This document shows positions 36,350 to 45,700 of a stretch of DNA of 64,000 nucleotides, in pieces; the stretch's first letter is position 1; each line of letters starts with the position of its first letter. The stretch is taken from the NCBI GenBank assembly GCA_965214025.1, contig CBDCAW010000083.1:1-64000 (forward strand), in the 5' to 3' direction. The position numbers and the translations under genes are program-made. The notes beneath the pieces were generated by a model, which saw only the letters and a list, made by a program, of their open reading frames with translations, searched no databases and was not told the DNA's origin. This DNA comes from Granulosicoccus sp965214025 (GTDB lineage Bacteria > Pseudomonadota > Gammaproteobacteria > Granulosicoccales > Granulosicoccaceae).

Positions 36350-36991
36350 ATGGACGACTATCTCAAGGATCCACAGGTCATAGAGGCGGAGTCGTTCCGC
36401 ATCATCCGGGCATTGACCGACCTCGAGCGTTTCACCGGTGATGCCCGGCAGGTGGCGATGCGTCTGGTGCATACGTGCGGCGATCCATCGATCATCGACG
36501 GGCTACGCATCAGCGAGTGTGCCCTGTCCAGGGGGCTCGATGCGGTGCAGCAGCAACGGCCCGTCCTGTGCGATGTGGAAATGGTGCGCCACGGACTCAC
36601 GCGGCGCTTCCTGTCGGTCGAGCCGCTGTGCTTCCTGAACAGCCCCGACGTACAGGAGTTGGCCAGATCCCGCGGTGAATCGCGCACCATGTGTGCGGTG
36701 GATCACTGGCGGCAGCACCTCGAGGGCAGCGTGGTGATCATCGGCAATGCGCCGACGGCCTTGTTCCGGCTGCTCGAACGAGTCGAGGCCGGCTGGCCGA
36801 AGCCCGGGCTGGTCATCGGCATTCCCGTGGGCTTCGTCGGCGCAGCCGAAGCCAAGCAAGCGTTGTGGGACAGCCATGAGCACCTCGGTATCGAAGCTGT
36901 GACCCTGCTCGGTCGCGCCGGTGGCAGTGCGCTGGCGGCATCCGTGTTCAACACCCTGCTACGGTTGCAGCACGATGTGCGCTATCCGTGA
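36350..36991 (+). CDS. cobH: Precorrin-8X methylmutase
   Basis: 213 residues. CobH/CbiC family: YLKDPQVIEAESFRII at the start, catalytic-His region RLVHTCGDP, LCDVEMVRHG, IIGNAPTALFRLLE and IGIPVGFVGAAEAK. It moves the C11 methyl to C12 to give hydrogenobyrinate or cobyrinate. The TGA stop overlaps the GTG start of cobL (GTGA), a translational-coupling arrangement. Confidence 0.95.
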   Translation: MDDYLKDPQVIEAESFRIIRALTDLERFTGDARQVAMRLVHTCGDPSIIDGLRISECALSRGLDAVQQQRPVLCDVEMVRHGLTRRFLSVEPLCFLNSPDVQELARSRGESRTMCAVDHWRQHLEGSVVIIGNAPTALFRLLERVEAGWPKPGLVIGIPVGFVGAAEAKQALWDSHEHLGIEAVTLLGRAGGSALAASVFNTLLRLQHDVRYP

Positions 36992-38406
36992 ACGAACGAA
37001 TACACGTGATCAGCCTCGGAGTCGGTGATGCGGCATCCCTGTCGACCCCGGCATGGCAAGCTCTCCTCCGGGCAGACGTGATCATCGGCGACCACCGATT
37101 CAGGCCGACGATCACGCACACGATCACCGCGCAGATGAGTCGTTCTGAACGTATCGGGCAGACCCATCGTCCCGAGCTTACCCACGTTGCGGGCCAGGCC
37201 GATCCGTCACGTCGTGCCGGCCGGCCCCGGTGGCGTCCCTACCCGAAACCCTTCAGCGATCTGCCGTCGGTGATCGAGGCGCTCGCCGGTCAGCGCATCG
37301 TGATTCTGGCCTCAGGCGATGCGCTCTTCTACGGGGTGGGCAGCCTGCTGCGTCGACAGGTCGATCCGGGCAGGCTGACCTTCCATCCGAATGTATCCAG
37401 CCTGCAGTCGGCCATGCACGCGCTCGGCCTACCCTGGCAGGATCTGCGGGTCGTCAGCCTGCACGGTCGCCCGTTGTCTAACCTGCGCGCGCATCTGGCA
37501 CACGGCGAGCTACTGGGCGTGTTTACCGACGAGCACTCGCATCCGGCAGCCATCGCACGGGAGCTGCTCGACGCCGGGTTCGCACAGGCGACGATCCAGG
37601 TGTGTGAGAACCTAGGAGCGCCGGAACAGAAGATCAGCGGGCTCAGCGCAATGGAGCTTGCCGGCGGCGACCGGCGGTTTCATCCGCTCAATGTCTGCAT
37701 CGTTGATCTGCCGCTTGCGAAGGCCACGCAACCCACGACGGGTAACCTGTTCGACAAGGCCACCCGGGCGCCGGGTATCGACCCCGGCGAGCCCGCACGC
37801 ACCCCGAGTCTGTTCCCCGGCATCGCTGATGAACATTTCAGCACGGGCAGCGAGCCTGGGTACGGCATGATCAGCAAGCGCGAGGTCAGGCTTGCCATCG
37901 TGTCGTTGATGGAGCCTTGCCGTGGCGAGGTGGCCTGGGACATCGGGGCCGGTTGCGGCAGTGTCAGCGTGGAATGGGCTCGGGCCAACCCGGGTGGGCA
38001 CATTCACGCCATCGAAATCGATGCGTCACGGCTGGGTCATCTCGACGTGAACCGCGAACGGTTCGGTGTCACGACGAACTGCCTGCCGTTGCAGGGCGAG
38101 GCGCCGGGCTGCTGCGCGGCGCTACCGGTGCCGCAGTGCATCTTCATCGGCGGCAACATGGGCCAGCTACCCGACATGCTCGACTTCGCCTGGGCCCGCC
38201 TGGGCCCGGGCGGCAAGCTGGTGGCATCGGCGGTCACGGCCGACAGCCAGCGACAGCTCGAGCACTTCCTGCACCGGCGCCATGGCGAGGGTCATCGAAG
38301 CGACTGGTGCGAGATCGCCATCCGCAAGTCACTGCCCGGCAGCACCACCGTTCGCGAACTGCGGCCGGTAAACTTGCTGCGATGCATCCGGACAACGATT
38401 CCTTGA
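36988..38406 (+). CDS. cobL: Precorrin-6Y C5,15-methyltransferase, CbiE-CbiT fusion
   Basis: 472 residues. N-terminal CbiE domain (VISLGVGDAASLS, VILASGDALFYGVGSLL, LHGRPLSNLRAHL) and C-terminal CbiT SAM domain (MISKREVRLAIVSLM, VAWDIGAGCGSVSVEWA, FIGGNMGQLPDML). It methylates C5 and C15 and decarboxylates the C12 acetate. The linker carries an extra Pro/Gly-rich segment at about 250-280. Start GTG 36988, overlapping the cobH stop; its end overlaps the cobI start by 25 bp. Confidence 0.94.
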   Translation: MNERIHVISLGVGDAASLSTPAWQALLRADVIIGDHRFRPTITHTITAQMSRSERIGQTHRPELTHVAGQADPSRRAGRPRWRPYPKPFSDLPSVIEALAGQRIVILASGDALFYGVGSLLRRQVDPGRLTFHPNVSSLQSAMHALGLPWQDLRVVSLHGRPLSNLRAHLAHGELLGVFTDEHSHPAAIARELLDAGFAQATIQVCENLGAPEQKISGLSAMELAGGDRRFHPLNVCIVDLPLAKATQPTTGNLFDKATRAPGIDPGEPARTPSLFPGIADEHFSTGSEPGYGMISKREVRLAIVSLMEPCRGEVAWDIGAGCGSVSVEWARANPGGHIHAIEIDASRLGHLDVNRERFGVTTNCLPLQGEAPGCCAALPVPQCIFIGGNMGQLPDMLDFAWARLGPGGKLVASAVTADSQRQLEHFLHRRHGEGHRSDWCEIAIRKSLPGSTTVRELRPVNLLRCIRTTIP

Positions 38407-39119
38407 GCCGCCTGGCAACCCTGCACGGCGTCGGCATGGGCCCCGGCGACCCTGAATTGCTGACCCTGAAGGCGCATCGGCTGATCACCACCTGCCCGGT
38501 GGTCGCCTACCTGGTCAACGCCGAGGGCCACTCGCTGGCACGGCAGATCGGTGCCAGCTATCTGGATGGCGCCAACACTGTCGATCGCATCGAACTGCCG
38601 GTGCCGATGATCATGTCGCGTGATCGTCAGGCCGCCAACCGAGCCTACGACAGGGCCGCCGCACAAATGGCGGAGCATCTGTCAGCCGGGTGCGACGTGG
38701 TGTTCCTGTGCGAGGGCGACCCCTTCCTGTTCGGCTCGTTCGCCTATCTGCATGAACGGCTTGCACCGGATCACCCGGTACAGGTCGTACCCGGTATCAG
38801 TGCGATGAACGCTGCTGCCGCGAACCTGGGTATTCCGCTGGCGATGCTGAGCGAGAGTATCGCCGTGATCTCGGGGCGGCATGACGATCGGCGGATCCTG
38901 AACGCGTTGGAGCAGTTCGACAACGTGGTCATCATGAAACCCGGCACCGAGCGGCCGCGATTGCTGAGGCTCATCGAACAAGCCGGGCGCACCGACGATG
39001 GCCGTTACATCGAGTATGCCAGCCAGCCGGCTCAGCGAGTGGTGAACGACCTGCGTGCTCTGGAGCCTGGGCCTGGGCCGTATTTCTCGCTGCTGTTGCT
39101 GCATCGGAATCGCACATGA
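38382..39119 (+). CDS. cobI: Precorrin-2 C20-methyltransferase
   Basis: 245 residues. Tetrapyrrole-methylase fold: LHGVGMGPGDPELLTLKAHR (SAM-site start), VVFLCEGDPFLFGSFAYL, VVPGISAMNAAAANLGIPL. The VGMGPGDPELLTLKA form is typical of CobI/CbiL. The start lies inside the cobL end, and cbiG overlaps its stop by 4 bp. It accepts precorrin-2 or cobalt-factor II; which one is not evident. Confidence 0.93.
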   Translation: MHPDNDSLSRLATLHGVGMGPGDPELLTLKAHRLITTCPVVAYLVNAEGHSLARQIGASYLDGANTVDRIELPVPMIMSRDRQAANRAYDRAAAQMAEHLSAGCDVVFLCEGDPFLFGSFAYLHERLAPDHPVQVVPGISAMNAAAANLGIPLAMLSESIAVISGRHDDRRILNALEQFDNVVIMKPGTERPRLLRLIEQAGRTDDGRYIEYASQPAQRVVNDLRALEPGPGPYFSLLLLHRNRT

Positions 39120-39928
39120 GCTTCACGCTCTACAGCCTGACGGATGCCGGGGACCGGCTCGCCGGTACTATCGTCCGGCATTTTCCGAACGCTCGGCATC
39201 GGCACCGTCCGGATCGGTTCATCGAGGACGTGCGCCAGACATTCACGGCAGGCGAGCCGTGTGTGTTCATCTGCGCCACCGGCATCGTGATCCGTGCTCT
39301 CGCTCCGGTGCTGGTTGACAAGCGCACCGACCCACCGGTCGTCGTGATCGACGAGGCGGGGCGCTTCGTCATACCGCTGCTCTCGAACCACGAAGGCGGT
39401 GCCGCCGTACTGGCTGCCCGTATCGCCGCCGCGCTGGGTGCGACCCTGGTCAGCACCTCGGCGGTCGACTACTCGGCACCAGTCTATTGCCTGGGCGTGG
39501 GCTCCGATCGGGGCTGCCCGGCCGAGACGCTGCGCGACCTGTACACCAGCGCCATGCACACCTTGAGCGCCGCGAGCACCTTGCCCGCGCCACCTCGCTT
39601 CACGGCCATGGCCAGTATCGATCTCAAGCAGCATGAGCCGTGCATGCTGCAGCTTGCCGAGCACCTGCAAGTCCCGTTTCGCTGCTACCCTGCGAGCGCT
39701 CTGCGCGAGGTCGAGCATCAGCTGAGCAGCCGCTCCGAGATCGTGTTTCGCGAGGTGGGCTGTTATGGCGTCGCCGAGGCCGCTGCGCTGGTCGCGGCTG
39801 CGGCGAGCACGGGATGCGCAGCAGAGCTCGTGCTGACCAAGCAAAAGAACGCCCGTGCCACGCTCGCCGTGGCGCGTAGCTATGCTCCGCCACCCGCAGC
39901 CCCGCTGACGGCTTCGCCACCTGCCTGA
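39116..39928 (+). CDS. cbiG: Cobalt-precorrin-5A hydrolase
   Basis: 270 residues. N-terminal and central CbiG regions: CVFICATGIVIRALAPVL, VVVIDEAGRFVIPLLSNHEG. C-terminal CobE-like domain: CLGVGSDRGCPAETL, MASIDLKQHEP, EVGCYGVAEAAALVAA. It opens the delta-lactone and releases acetaldehyde in ring contraction of the early-cobalt path. It takes the place that CobE/CobG would have in a purely aerobic set. Confidence 0.92.
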   Translation: MSFTLYSLTDAGDRLAGTIVRHFPNARHRHRPDRFIEDVRQTFTAGEPCVFICATGIVIRALAPVLVDKRTDPPVVVIDEAGRFVIPLLSNHEGGAAVLAARIAAALGATLVSTSAVDYSAPVYCLGVGSDRGCPAETLRDLYTSAMHTLSAASTLPAPPRFTAMASIDLKQHEPCMLQLAEHLQVPFRCYPASALREVEHQLSSRSEIVFREVGCYGVAEAAALVAAAASTGCAAELVLTKQKNARATLAVARSYAPPPAAPLTASPPA

Positions 39929-39951
39929 TCCCGATTCGAACCGCGTACCCC

Positions 39952-39993
39952 ATGAGAATGCACATCACCATGAGCCACCCGCTCGCCGCATGA
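39952..39993 (+). CDS. Possible 13-codon leader peptide before cobJ
   Basis: ATG 39952 opens a frame coding MRMHITMSHPLAA whose TGA overlaps the cobJ ATG (ATGA). No ribosome-binding site is seen, so it may be chance. If translated it would couple to cobJ. Confidence 0.2.
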   Translation: MRMHITMSHPLAA

Positions 39994-40769
39994 AGCACCT
40001 GTACCTCGTCAGCACCGGCCCCGGGGATCCACGTCTGATCACACCGATGGCCAGCGAGGCCATCGCGGCCAGTACCGATCTGGTCGCCTATGGCCTGTAC
40101 ATCGACCTGCTCGGTCCGCTGGCCGAGGGCAGGCAACGCCACGAGCGCATGCTCGGCGAGGAGACTGATCGTGCACAGCTGGCACTGACGCTCGCCGCCG
40201 AGGGCAAGCCGACGGCGTTACTGTCCAGTGGCGACATCGGCATCTACGCGATGGCCACACTCGTCTTCGAGCTGCTCGATCAACAGGCCAGGGGCGAACA
40301 CGAACACCCGGAATGGATGGATGTGGAGATCGAGATCGTACCCGGCGTGAGTGCCATGCAGGCCGCGGCCAGCCAGAGCGGTGCGTTGCTCGGCCATGAT
40401 TTCTGTACCATCTCGCTGTCGGACCTGTTGACCCCGTGGGAGACGATCGAGCGGCGCGTCGTCTGTGCCGGTGAAGGCGATTTCGTGGTCTCGTTCTACA
40501 ACCCGGTATCGCGCAAGCGCGATTGGCAGCTCGACAGGGCGCGCGATCTGCTGCTCGAGCATCGCCCCGCCGGTACTCCGGTGGTGCTGGGGCGCAACCT
40601 CACCCGCGATGACCAGAGCGTTCAGCTGATCACCCTCGGCGAGCTCGATGCACGCGATGTCGACATGTTCACCCTCGTCTGTGTGGGCAACAGTGAGTCC
40701 CGCGTCGTACGACAACACGACAGATCCTGGGCCTACACACCCCGGGGCTATGCCAGGAAACTCTCATGA
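39990..40769 (+). CDS. cobJ: Precorrin-3B C17-methyltransferase
   Basis: 259 residues. Methylase fold: LYLVSTGPGDPRLITPMA, TALLSSGDIGIYAMATLVFEL, VPGVSAMQAAASQSGALLGH, SLSDLLTPWETIERRV. This is CobJ/CbiH, which methylates C17 and drives ring contraction. Its end overlaps cobM by 4 bp. Together with CbiG and CbiD it indicates the oxygen-independent contraction mechanism. Confidence 0.94.
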   Translation: MKHLYLVSTGPGDPRLITPMASEAIAASTDLVAYGLYIDLLGPLAEGRQRHERMLGEETDRAQLALTLAAEGKPTALLSSGDIGIYAMATLVFELLDQQARGEHEHPEWMDVEIEIVPGVSAMQAAASQSGALLGHDFCTISLSDLLTPWETIERRVVCAGEGDFVVSFYNPVSRKRDWQLDRARDLLLEHRPAGTPVVLGRNLTRDDQSVQLITLGELDARDVDMFTLVCVGNSESRVVRQHDRSWAYTPRGYARKLS

Positions 40770-41551
40770 CCGTACACTTCATCGGCGCCGGCCCCGGCGA
40801 CCCCGAACTCATCACCGTCAAGGGGCAACGATTGATCGAGCGCTGCCCGGTCATCCTGTATGCAGGCTCCCTCGTGCCTCTGGAGATAATGCAAGGTGCA
40901 CCGGAAACCGCCACGATAGAAGACACCGCGCCGTTGAATCTTGACGAAATCACGGCACGCATGCAGCAAGCCGATGAGCAAGGCCTTGATGTCGCGCGCG
41001 TGCATTCGGGCGATCCTTCCATCTATGGTGCGATCGGTGAACAGATGCGCCGCCTCGACCAACTGGGTATCGACTACGACATCGTGCCAGGCGTCACGGC
41101 GGCCAGTGCCTCGGCCGCCATGCTCAAGCGCGAATTCACGCTCTCAGGCGTCAGCCAGAGCGTGATCTACACCCGCTTCAGCGCCAAGACGCCGATGCCC
41201 GAACGCGAGAACCTCGCGGCACTGGCAAGTCACGGTGCCACGCTTGCCATACATCTGGGTGTCAGCCACATCCACAAGATCGTCGACACACTGGTGCCGC
41301 ACTACGGCAGCGATTGCCCGGTGGCTGTCTGTTACCGCACCGGCTGGCCCGATCAGGATCACGTCACCGGCACGCTGGCCGATATCGTGCCGCGCGTGCG
41401 AGCCAAGGGTTTCACGCGAACTTCGCTGATACTCGTCGGGCGCGTGCTCGACCCGCAAGACTTCGACGAGTCTTATCTCTACGATGAGAGCAAGGCTCAC
41501 ATCTATCGTCCCAAATTCCGACCCGACAGCCCGAGGCAAGTCAAGCGATGA
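40766..41551 (+). CDS. cobM: Precorrin-4 C11-methyltransferase
   Basis: 261 residues. VHFIGAGPGDPELITVKGQR at the N-terminus, ARVHSGDPSIYGAIGEQMR, VPGVTAASASAAMLKREFTL and QSVIYTRFSAKTPMPE are typical of CobM/CbiF. It methylates C11. It overlaps cobJ and cobW by 4 bp on either side. Confidence 0.95.
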   Translation: MTVHFIGAGPGDPELITVKGQRLIERCPVILYAGSLVPLEIMQGAPETATIEDTAPLNLDEITARMQQADEQGLDVARVHSGDPSIYGAIGEQMRRLDQLGIDYDIVPGVTAASASAAMLKREFTLSGVSQSVIYTRFSAKTPMPERENLAALASHGATLAIHLGVSHIHKIVDTLVPHYGSDCPVAVCYRTGWPDQDHVTGTLADIVPRVRAKGFTRTSLILVGRVLDPQDFDESYLYDESKAHIYRPKFRPDSPRQVKR

Positions 41552-42717
41552 ACCTGGAAAAGATCCCCGCCACCGTAGTCACCGGTTTTCTCGGCAGCGG
41601 CAAGACCACACTGATGTCGAACCTGCTGCGCCAGGCGGCCGGCAAGCGCATCGCCGTGATCGTCAACGAGTTCGGCGAGATGGACATCGATGCCGAACTG
41701 CTGCGCAGTTGCCCGCTGGACTGCGAGCCGGGCGCCGGCAATGGTGGTGCGCCTGACAATCCGGCCCAAGGTGCGGCTGCTCAAGGTGCGGCACAGGGTG
41801 CGGCCCAAAACGGTATCTACGAGCTGGCGAACGGCTGCATCTGTTGCACGGTCGAAGAGGAGTTCCTGCCCGTGATGCAACAGCTCGTGGCGCGCCGCGA
41901 CTCGATCGATCATATCCTGATCGAGACCTCCGGCCTGGCATTGCCGAAGCCGCTGGTCCAGGCATTCAACTGGCCCGAGGTCAAGCAGCATTGCACGGTG
42001 GACGCCGTGATCACGGTGGTGGATGGCCCGGCGGTGGCCAGCGGGCGCTTCGCCCACGACCCGTCGATGGTGGAGGCTCAACGCTTGGCCGACGACAATC
42101 TCGAGCACGATCCGTCACTGCAGGAACTGCTCGATGATCAGCTGGGTTCTGCCGACATGGTGATCATCAGCAAGGCCGACCTGCTCGATGACGAACAGCG
42201 CGGCCGCGTTTGCGAGCTGATCCAGGCACGTGTCAAGCCCGAGATCAAGACCCTGGAGGTCCGCGATGGCGTGGTCGCCAGCGAACTGGTGATGGGCTTG
42301 GGCCTCGCCTCGGAAGATCGCATCGAGGCGATCCATACGCACCACGATCATCATCACGACCATGGGCATGAGCATCACCACGCACATGATGACTTTGATT
42401 CCGTGAGCATCACCCTTGGTGAAGTCGATGCTGCAGATCTCCAGGCACGGGTCCACGCTCTGATGGGCGAACACACCATCTACCGCGTCAAAGGCTTCCT
42501 CGCCCTGCCCGGCAAGCCGATGCGCCAGGTGTTCCAGGGCGTGGGCGACCGGGTGGATCAGTACTTCGACAGGCTCTGGCAAGCCGATGAGGCGCGTCAG
42601 AGCCGGTTGGTGTTCATCGGCAAGGATCTGGATGCGTCCGTGATCGAGAGCGCCTTGATCGCAAATGCACAAGAGCCCGCATCTAGCACTGAGACACCGG
42701 CGCTGAACCCGGCCTGA
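41548..42717 (+). CDS. cobW: CobW GTPase, cobalt metallochaperone
   Basis: A 389-residue G3E GTPase. Walker A VTGFLGSGKTTLMSNLL (residues 11-27), metal-binding ANGCICCTVEEEF and guanine-specificity-type ISKADLLD. A His-rich run (HTHHDHHHDHGHEHHHAHDD) lies before the C-terminal CobW domain. It is thought to deliver cobalt to the chelatase and lies just before cobN. A low-complexity Ala/Gln/Gly insert between the NEFGEMDID and CICC regions is unusual. Confidence 0.93.
   Translation: MNLEKIPATVVTGFLGSGKTTLMSNLLRQAAGKRIAVIVNEFGEMDIDAELLRSCPLDCEPGAGNGGAPDNPAQGAAAQGAAQGAAQNGIYELANGCICCTVEEEFLPVMQQLVARRDSIDHILIETSGLALPKPLVQAFNWPEVKQHCTVDAVITVVDGPAVASGRFAHDPSMVEAQRLADDNLEHDPSLQELLDDQLGSADMVIISKADLLDDEQRGRVCELIQARVKPEIKTLEVRDGVVASELVMGLGLASEDRIEAIHTHHDHHHDHGHEHHHAHDDFDSVSITLGEVDAADLQARVHALMGEHTIYRVKGFLALPGKPMRQVFQGVGDRVDQYFDRLWQADEARQSRLVFIGKDLDASVIESALIANAQEPASSTETPALNPA
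41763..41809 (+). repeat. Low-complexity Ala-Gln-Gly repeat inside cobW
   Basis: Three copies of (C/A)AAGGTGCGGC-like units, coding about AQGAAAQGAAQGAAQ, are inserted between the switch region and the CxCC motif. Copy number may vary between strains. Confidence 0.6.
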
Positions 42718-42756
42718 CACTGAAGCCATCCTGACGCTGCCACCGGCCGATCGCCT

Positions 42757-45700
42757 GTGCATCTGCTTTCTGCCAAGCCTGGCGGGTTCGTCGATGAAGA
42801 AGGCATCATCGATCTCGACCAGAGCCCGGCAGACCTGGTCATCCTGTCTGCACAGGATACGTCGCTGGCATTGCTCGCCGATACGGCCGAAGTTTTACCG
42901 GCCGACTACCCGAGCGTTCGCCTGGCCAACCTGTCGAACCTGATCAAGCCCGCCGCCTACGATCTCTACGAACACCGGGTGCTTCAGCATGCGAAGCTGA
43001 TCGTGGTCGCCTTGCTCGGTGGCAAGGCCTACTGGAGCTACGGTATCGAACGCCTGGCCGCTCTGGCCAGAGCGAATGGCATCGCCCTTCTTTTGGTACC
43101 GGGTGATGATCAGCCGGATGCCGAACTCACAGGCTTGTCTTATTGGCCGCCTGCGTCGAGCGGCGAAAGGGTCCTTGATCAGGAAGGTGTTCGTCATGAA
43201 GATCCCTGCTATAGCGTCTGCGACCGCGCCTGGCGGTACCTGCGCCATGGCGGCGTTCGCAATGCCACGAATCTGTATCGGTTTCTAGATGTTACTTTTC
43301 TCTCGGCAGCCGCCGTACCGCCGGTCAGTCTATCTCCGACCAGTACGTCCCCGGTTGCTCTATCGCCTGCCATTGATTCTTCGACCGCCCTCTCATCGCC
43401 CACCCACCCGACAGATGAAGTTGAGGAGCCCCGACCCTACCCGCCATGTGTGATTCATGCGGCAGGTGAAGGGTCTATCAGCCTTGAAGGCTGGCTGGCC
43501 CGACGCGATACCGGGAAGCCTACCGTGCTTGTATTGTTCTACCGCTCGCACCTGCTCTCCGGTAACACGCAGGCTTTCGACGCGCTCGAGCACCTGCTGG
43601 CATCCCGGTTCAACGTGTTGACTCTGGCGGTCGGTTCTCTCAAGGATGCCGCCTGCCTGGACGTCGTGAACCACACGCTGGAAAGGGCCGATTGCCAGGT
43701 AATCATCAACACGACCAGCTTCTCACAGCACCTGCAGGGCAATGCCGCCCTGTCGTCCGCGCCGCAGCTCGAGCAGGATTCCGGTTTCACCAGACCCGTA
43801 CCCGTGATCCAGGCCATTCTCGCTGCCAACGATCGGCAGGACTGGCAGGATAATCCGCAAGGCCTGCGGGCTCGCGACGTGGCAATGAACGTGGTGCTGC
43901 CCGAGTTCGACGGTCGCATCATCAGCCGTGCGATCAGCTTCAAGGAACTGGTGGCACGTGCAGAACGCACCCAGATCGATGTGGTGCGCTACCGTCTGCA
44001 CGAGGAGCGTGCCGGGTTCGTGGTCGAACTCGCCTATCGCTGGTCCATGCTGGCATTGAAGCCGAACGCGACGAAGCGCCTGGCCGTCGTGCTGTCGAAC
44101 TACCCGACGCGTGATGGCCGAATCGGCAACGGCGTCGGGCTCGACACACCGGCTTCCGTGATCAGAATCCTGCGCGCACTGCGCGCAGACGGGCACGACC
44201 TGGGATCGACGCTACCCGCTGACGGTGATGCACTGATACGGGAACTGCTGCAGGGCGTCACCAACGATCTGGATCGCATCGCCCTGCGGCCGGCGAACCA
44301 GAGCCTGTCGTTGGACGATTACGAGCGGCACTTCGCCGAGCTTCACCCGATGGCCAGACGGGCCGTGACGGAACGCTGGGGATCGCCTGCGAAGGATCCG
44401 AAACAACGCCACGGCCGGCTGATCGTGTCCGGTCTGAGGCTGGGCCATGTCTTCGTCGGTATCCAGCCCGCTCGTGGCTTCGACGTCGATGTGGTGGCCA
44501 ACTATCATGATCCGGATCTGGTGCCCCCACACGGCTACCTCGCCTTCCATTTCTGGCTGCGTCATCATTGGCTGAGCGATGCCGTCGTGCATGTCGGCAA
44601 GCATGGCAATCTCGAATGGCTGCCGGGCAAGAGTATCGGCCTGTCGAACCGGTGCTGGCCCGACATCGCGCTGGGGCCGCTGCCGAACCTGTATCCGTTC
44701 ATCGTCAACGATCCCGGGGAAGGTGCACAGGCCAAGCGTCGGGCCCAGGCCGTCATCATCGACCACCTGATGCCGCCATTGGCCCGTGCCGACAGCTACG
44801 GCCCGATGCTCGAACTCGAGCGGTTGGTCGATGAGTACTACCAGGCCATGGGCCTGGATGCGCGTCGCGAGAATCGCCTGCGCGAGCAGATCCTGACCCT
44901 GCTGGAAGACAGTCACCTGCGCGACGAACTCGCGGTGGAACCGGCTGCCGACGAGGCAACGTTGCTCGGCGGCGTCGATACCTATCTGTGCGATCTCAAG
45001 GAGGCACAGATCCGCCATGGGCTGCATTGTCTCGGGGAAATGCCGCCGGCTGCCAAGTTGGGTGAGACGCTGAGCGCACTGGTCAGACTGCCGCGAGGAG
45101 CATCCGCACAGGATCGAGGGTTGCTGCACTGCCTGGCCGCTGACCTGGGGCTTGACGACTACGACCCATCGGCTACCGACGCCGCCAGCCCCTGGCAAGG
45201 TACCAGGCCTGCATTACTGGCCAACGTGAGCGATGATCCGTGGCGCCACGAGGGTGACACGCGTGAGCGGCTGGAGCTGCTGGGCCTGCAATTGCTCACG
45301 GCGCTTGTGGAGTCCACCGCTTCCGTCCCTGATCGAGTCGGCAACCGAGTGAAAGGCCCAGTAGAAGACCGGGCAGACGATCTGAAGGCCGGCGACCTTC
45401 TCGATGACGTCACCCTCGATGACGTCACTGTCGAACTGCCCACGACCCAGGCTCTCTTGAATCACGTAAGGCAGCAGTTGATCCCCGCCCTGCAGGCATC
45501 AGGCCGCAACGAGATCGATCATCTGGTGGGAGCGTTGAACGGCCACTTCGTGCCAGCCGGGCCCAGTGGCGCGCCCAGCCGCGGCAGGCTCGACGTGCTA
45601 CCGACCGGACGCAACTTCTATTCACTCGACACGCGCACCATCCCGACCCGTACCGCGTGGGAACTGGGCCGGCAATCCGCCGAACTGATCGTGTCCCGTT

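Noticed and set aside
39928..39950. tRNA T-loop-like CGATTCGAACCG
   Set aside because: No acceptor, D or anticodon arms around it, and it sits in a 61-bp gap between overlapping B12 genes.
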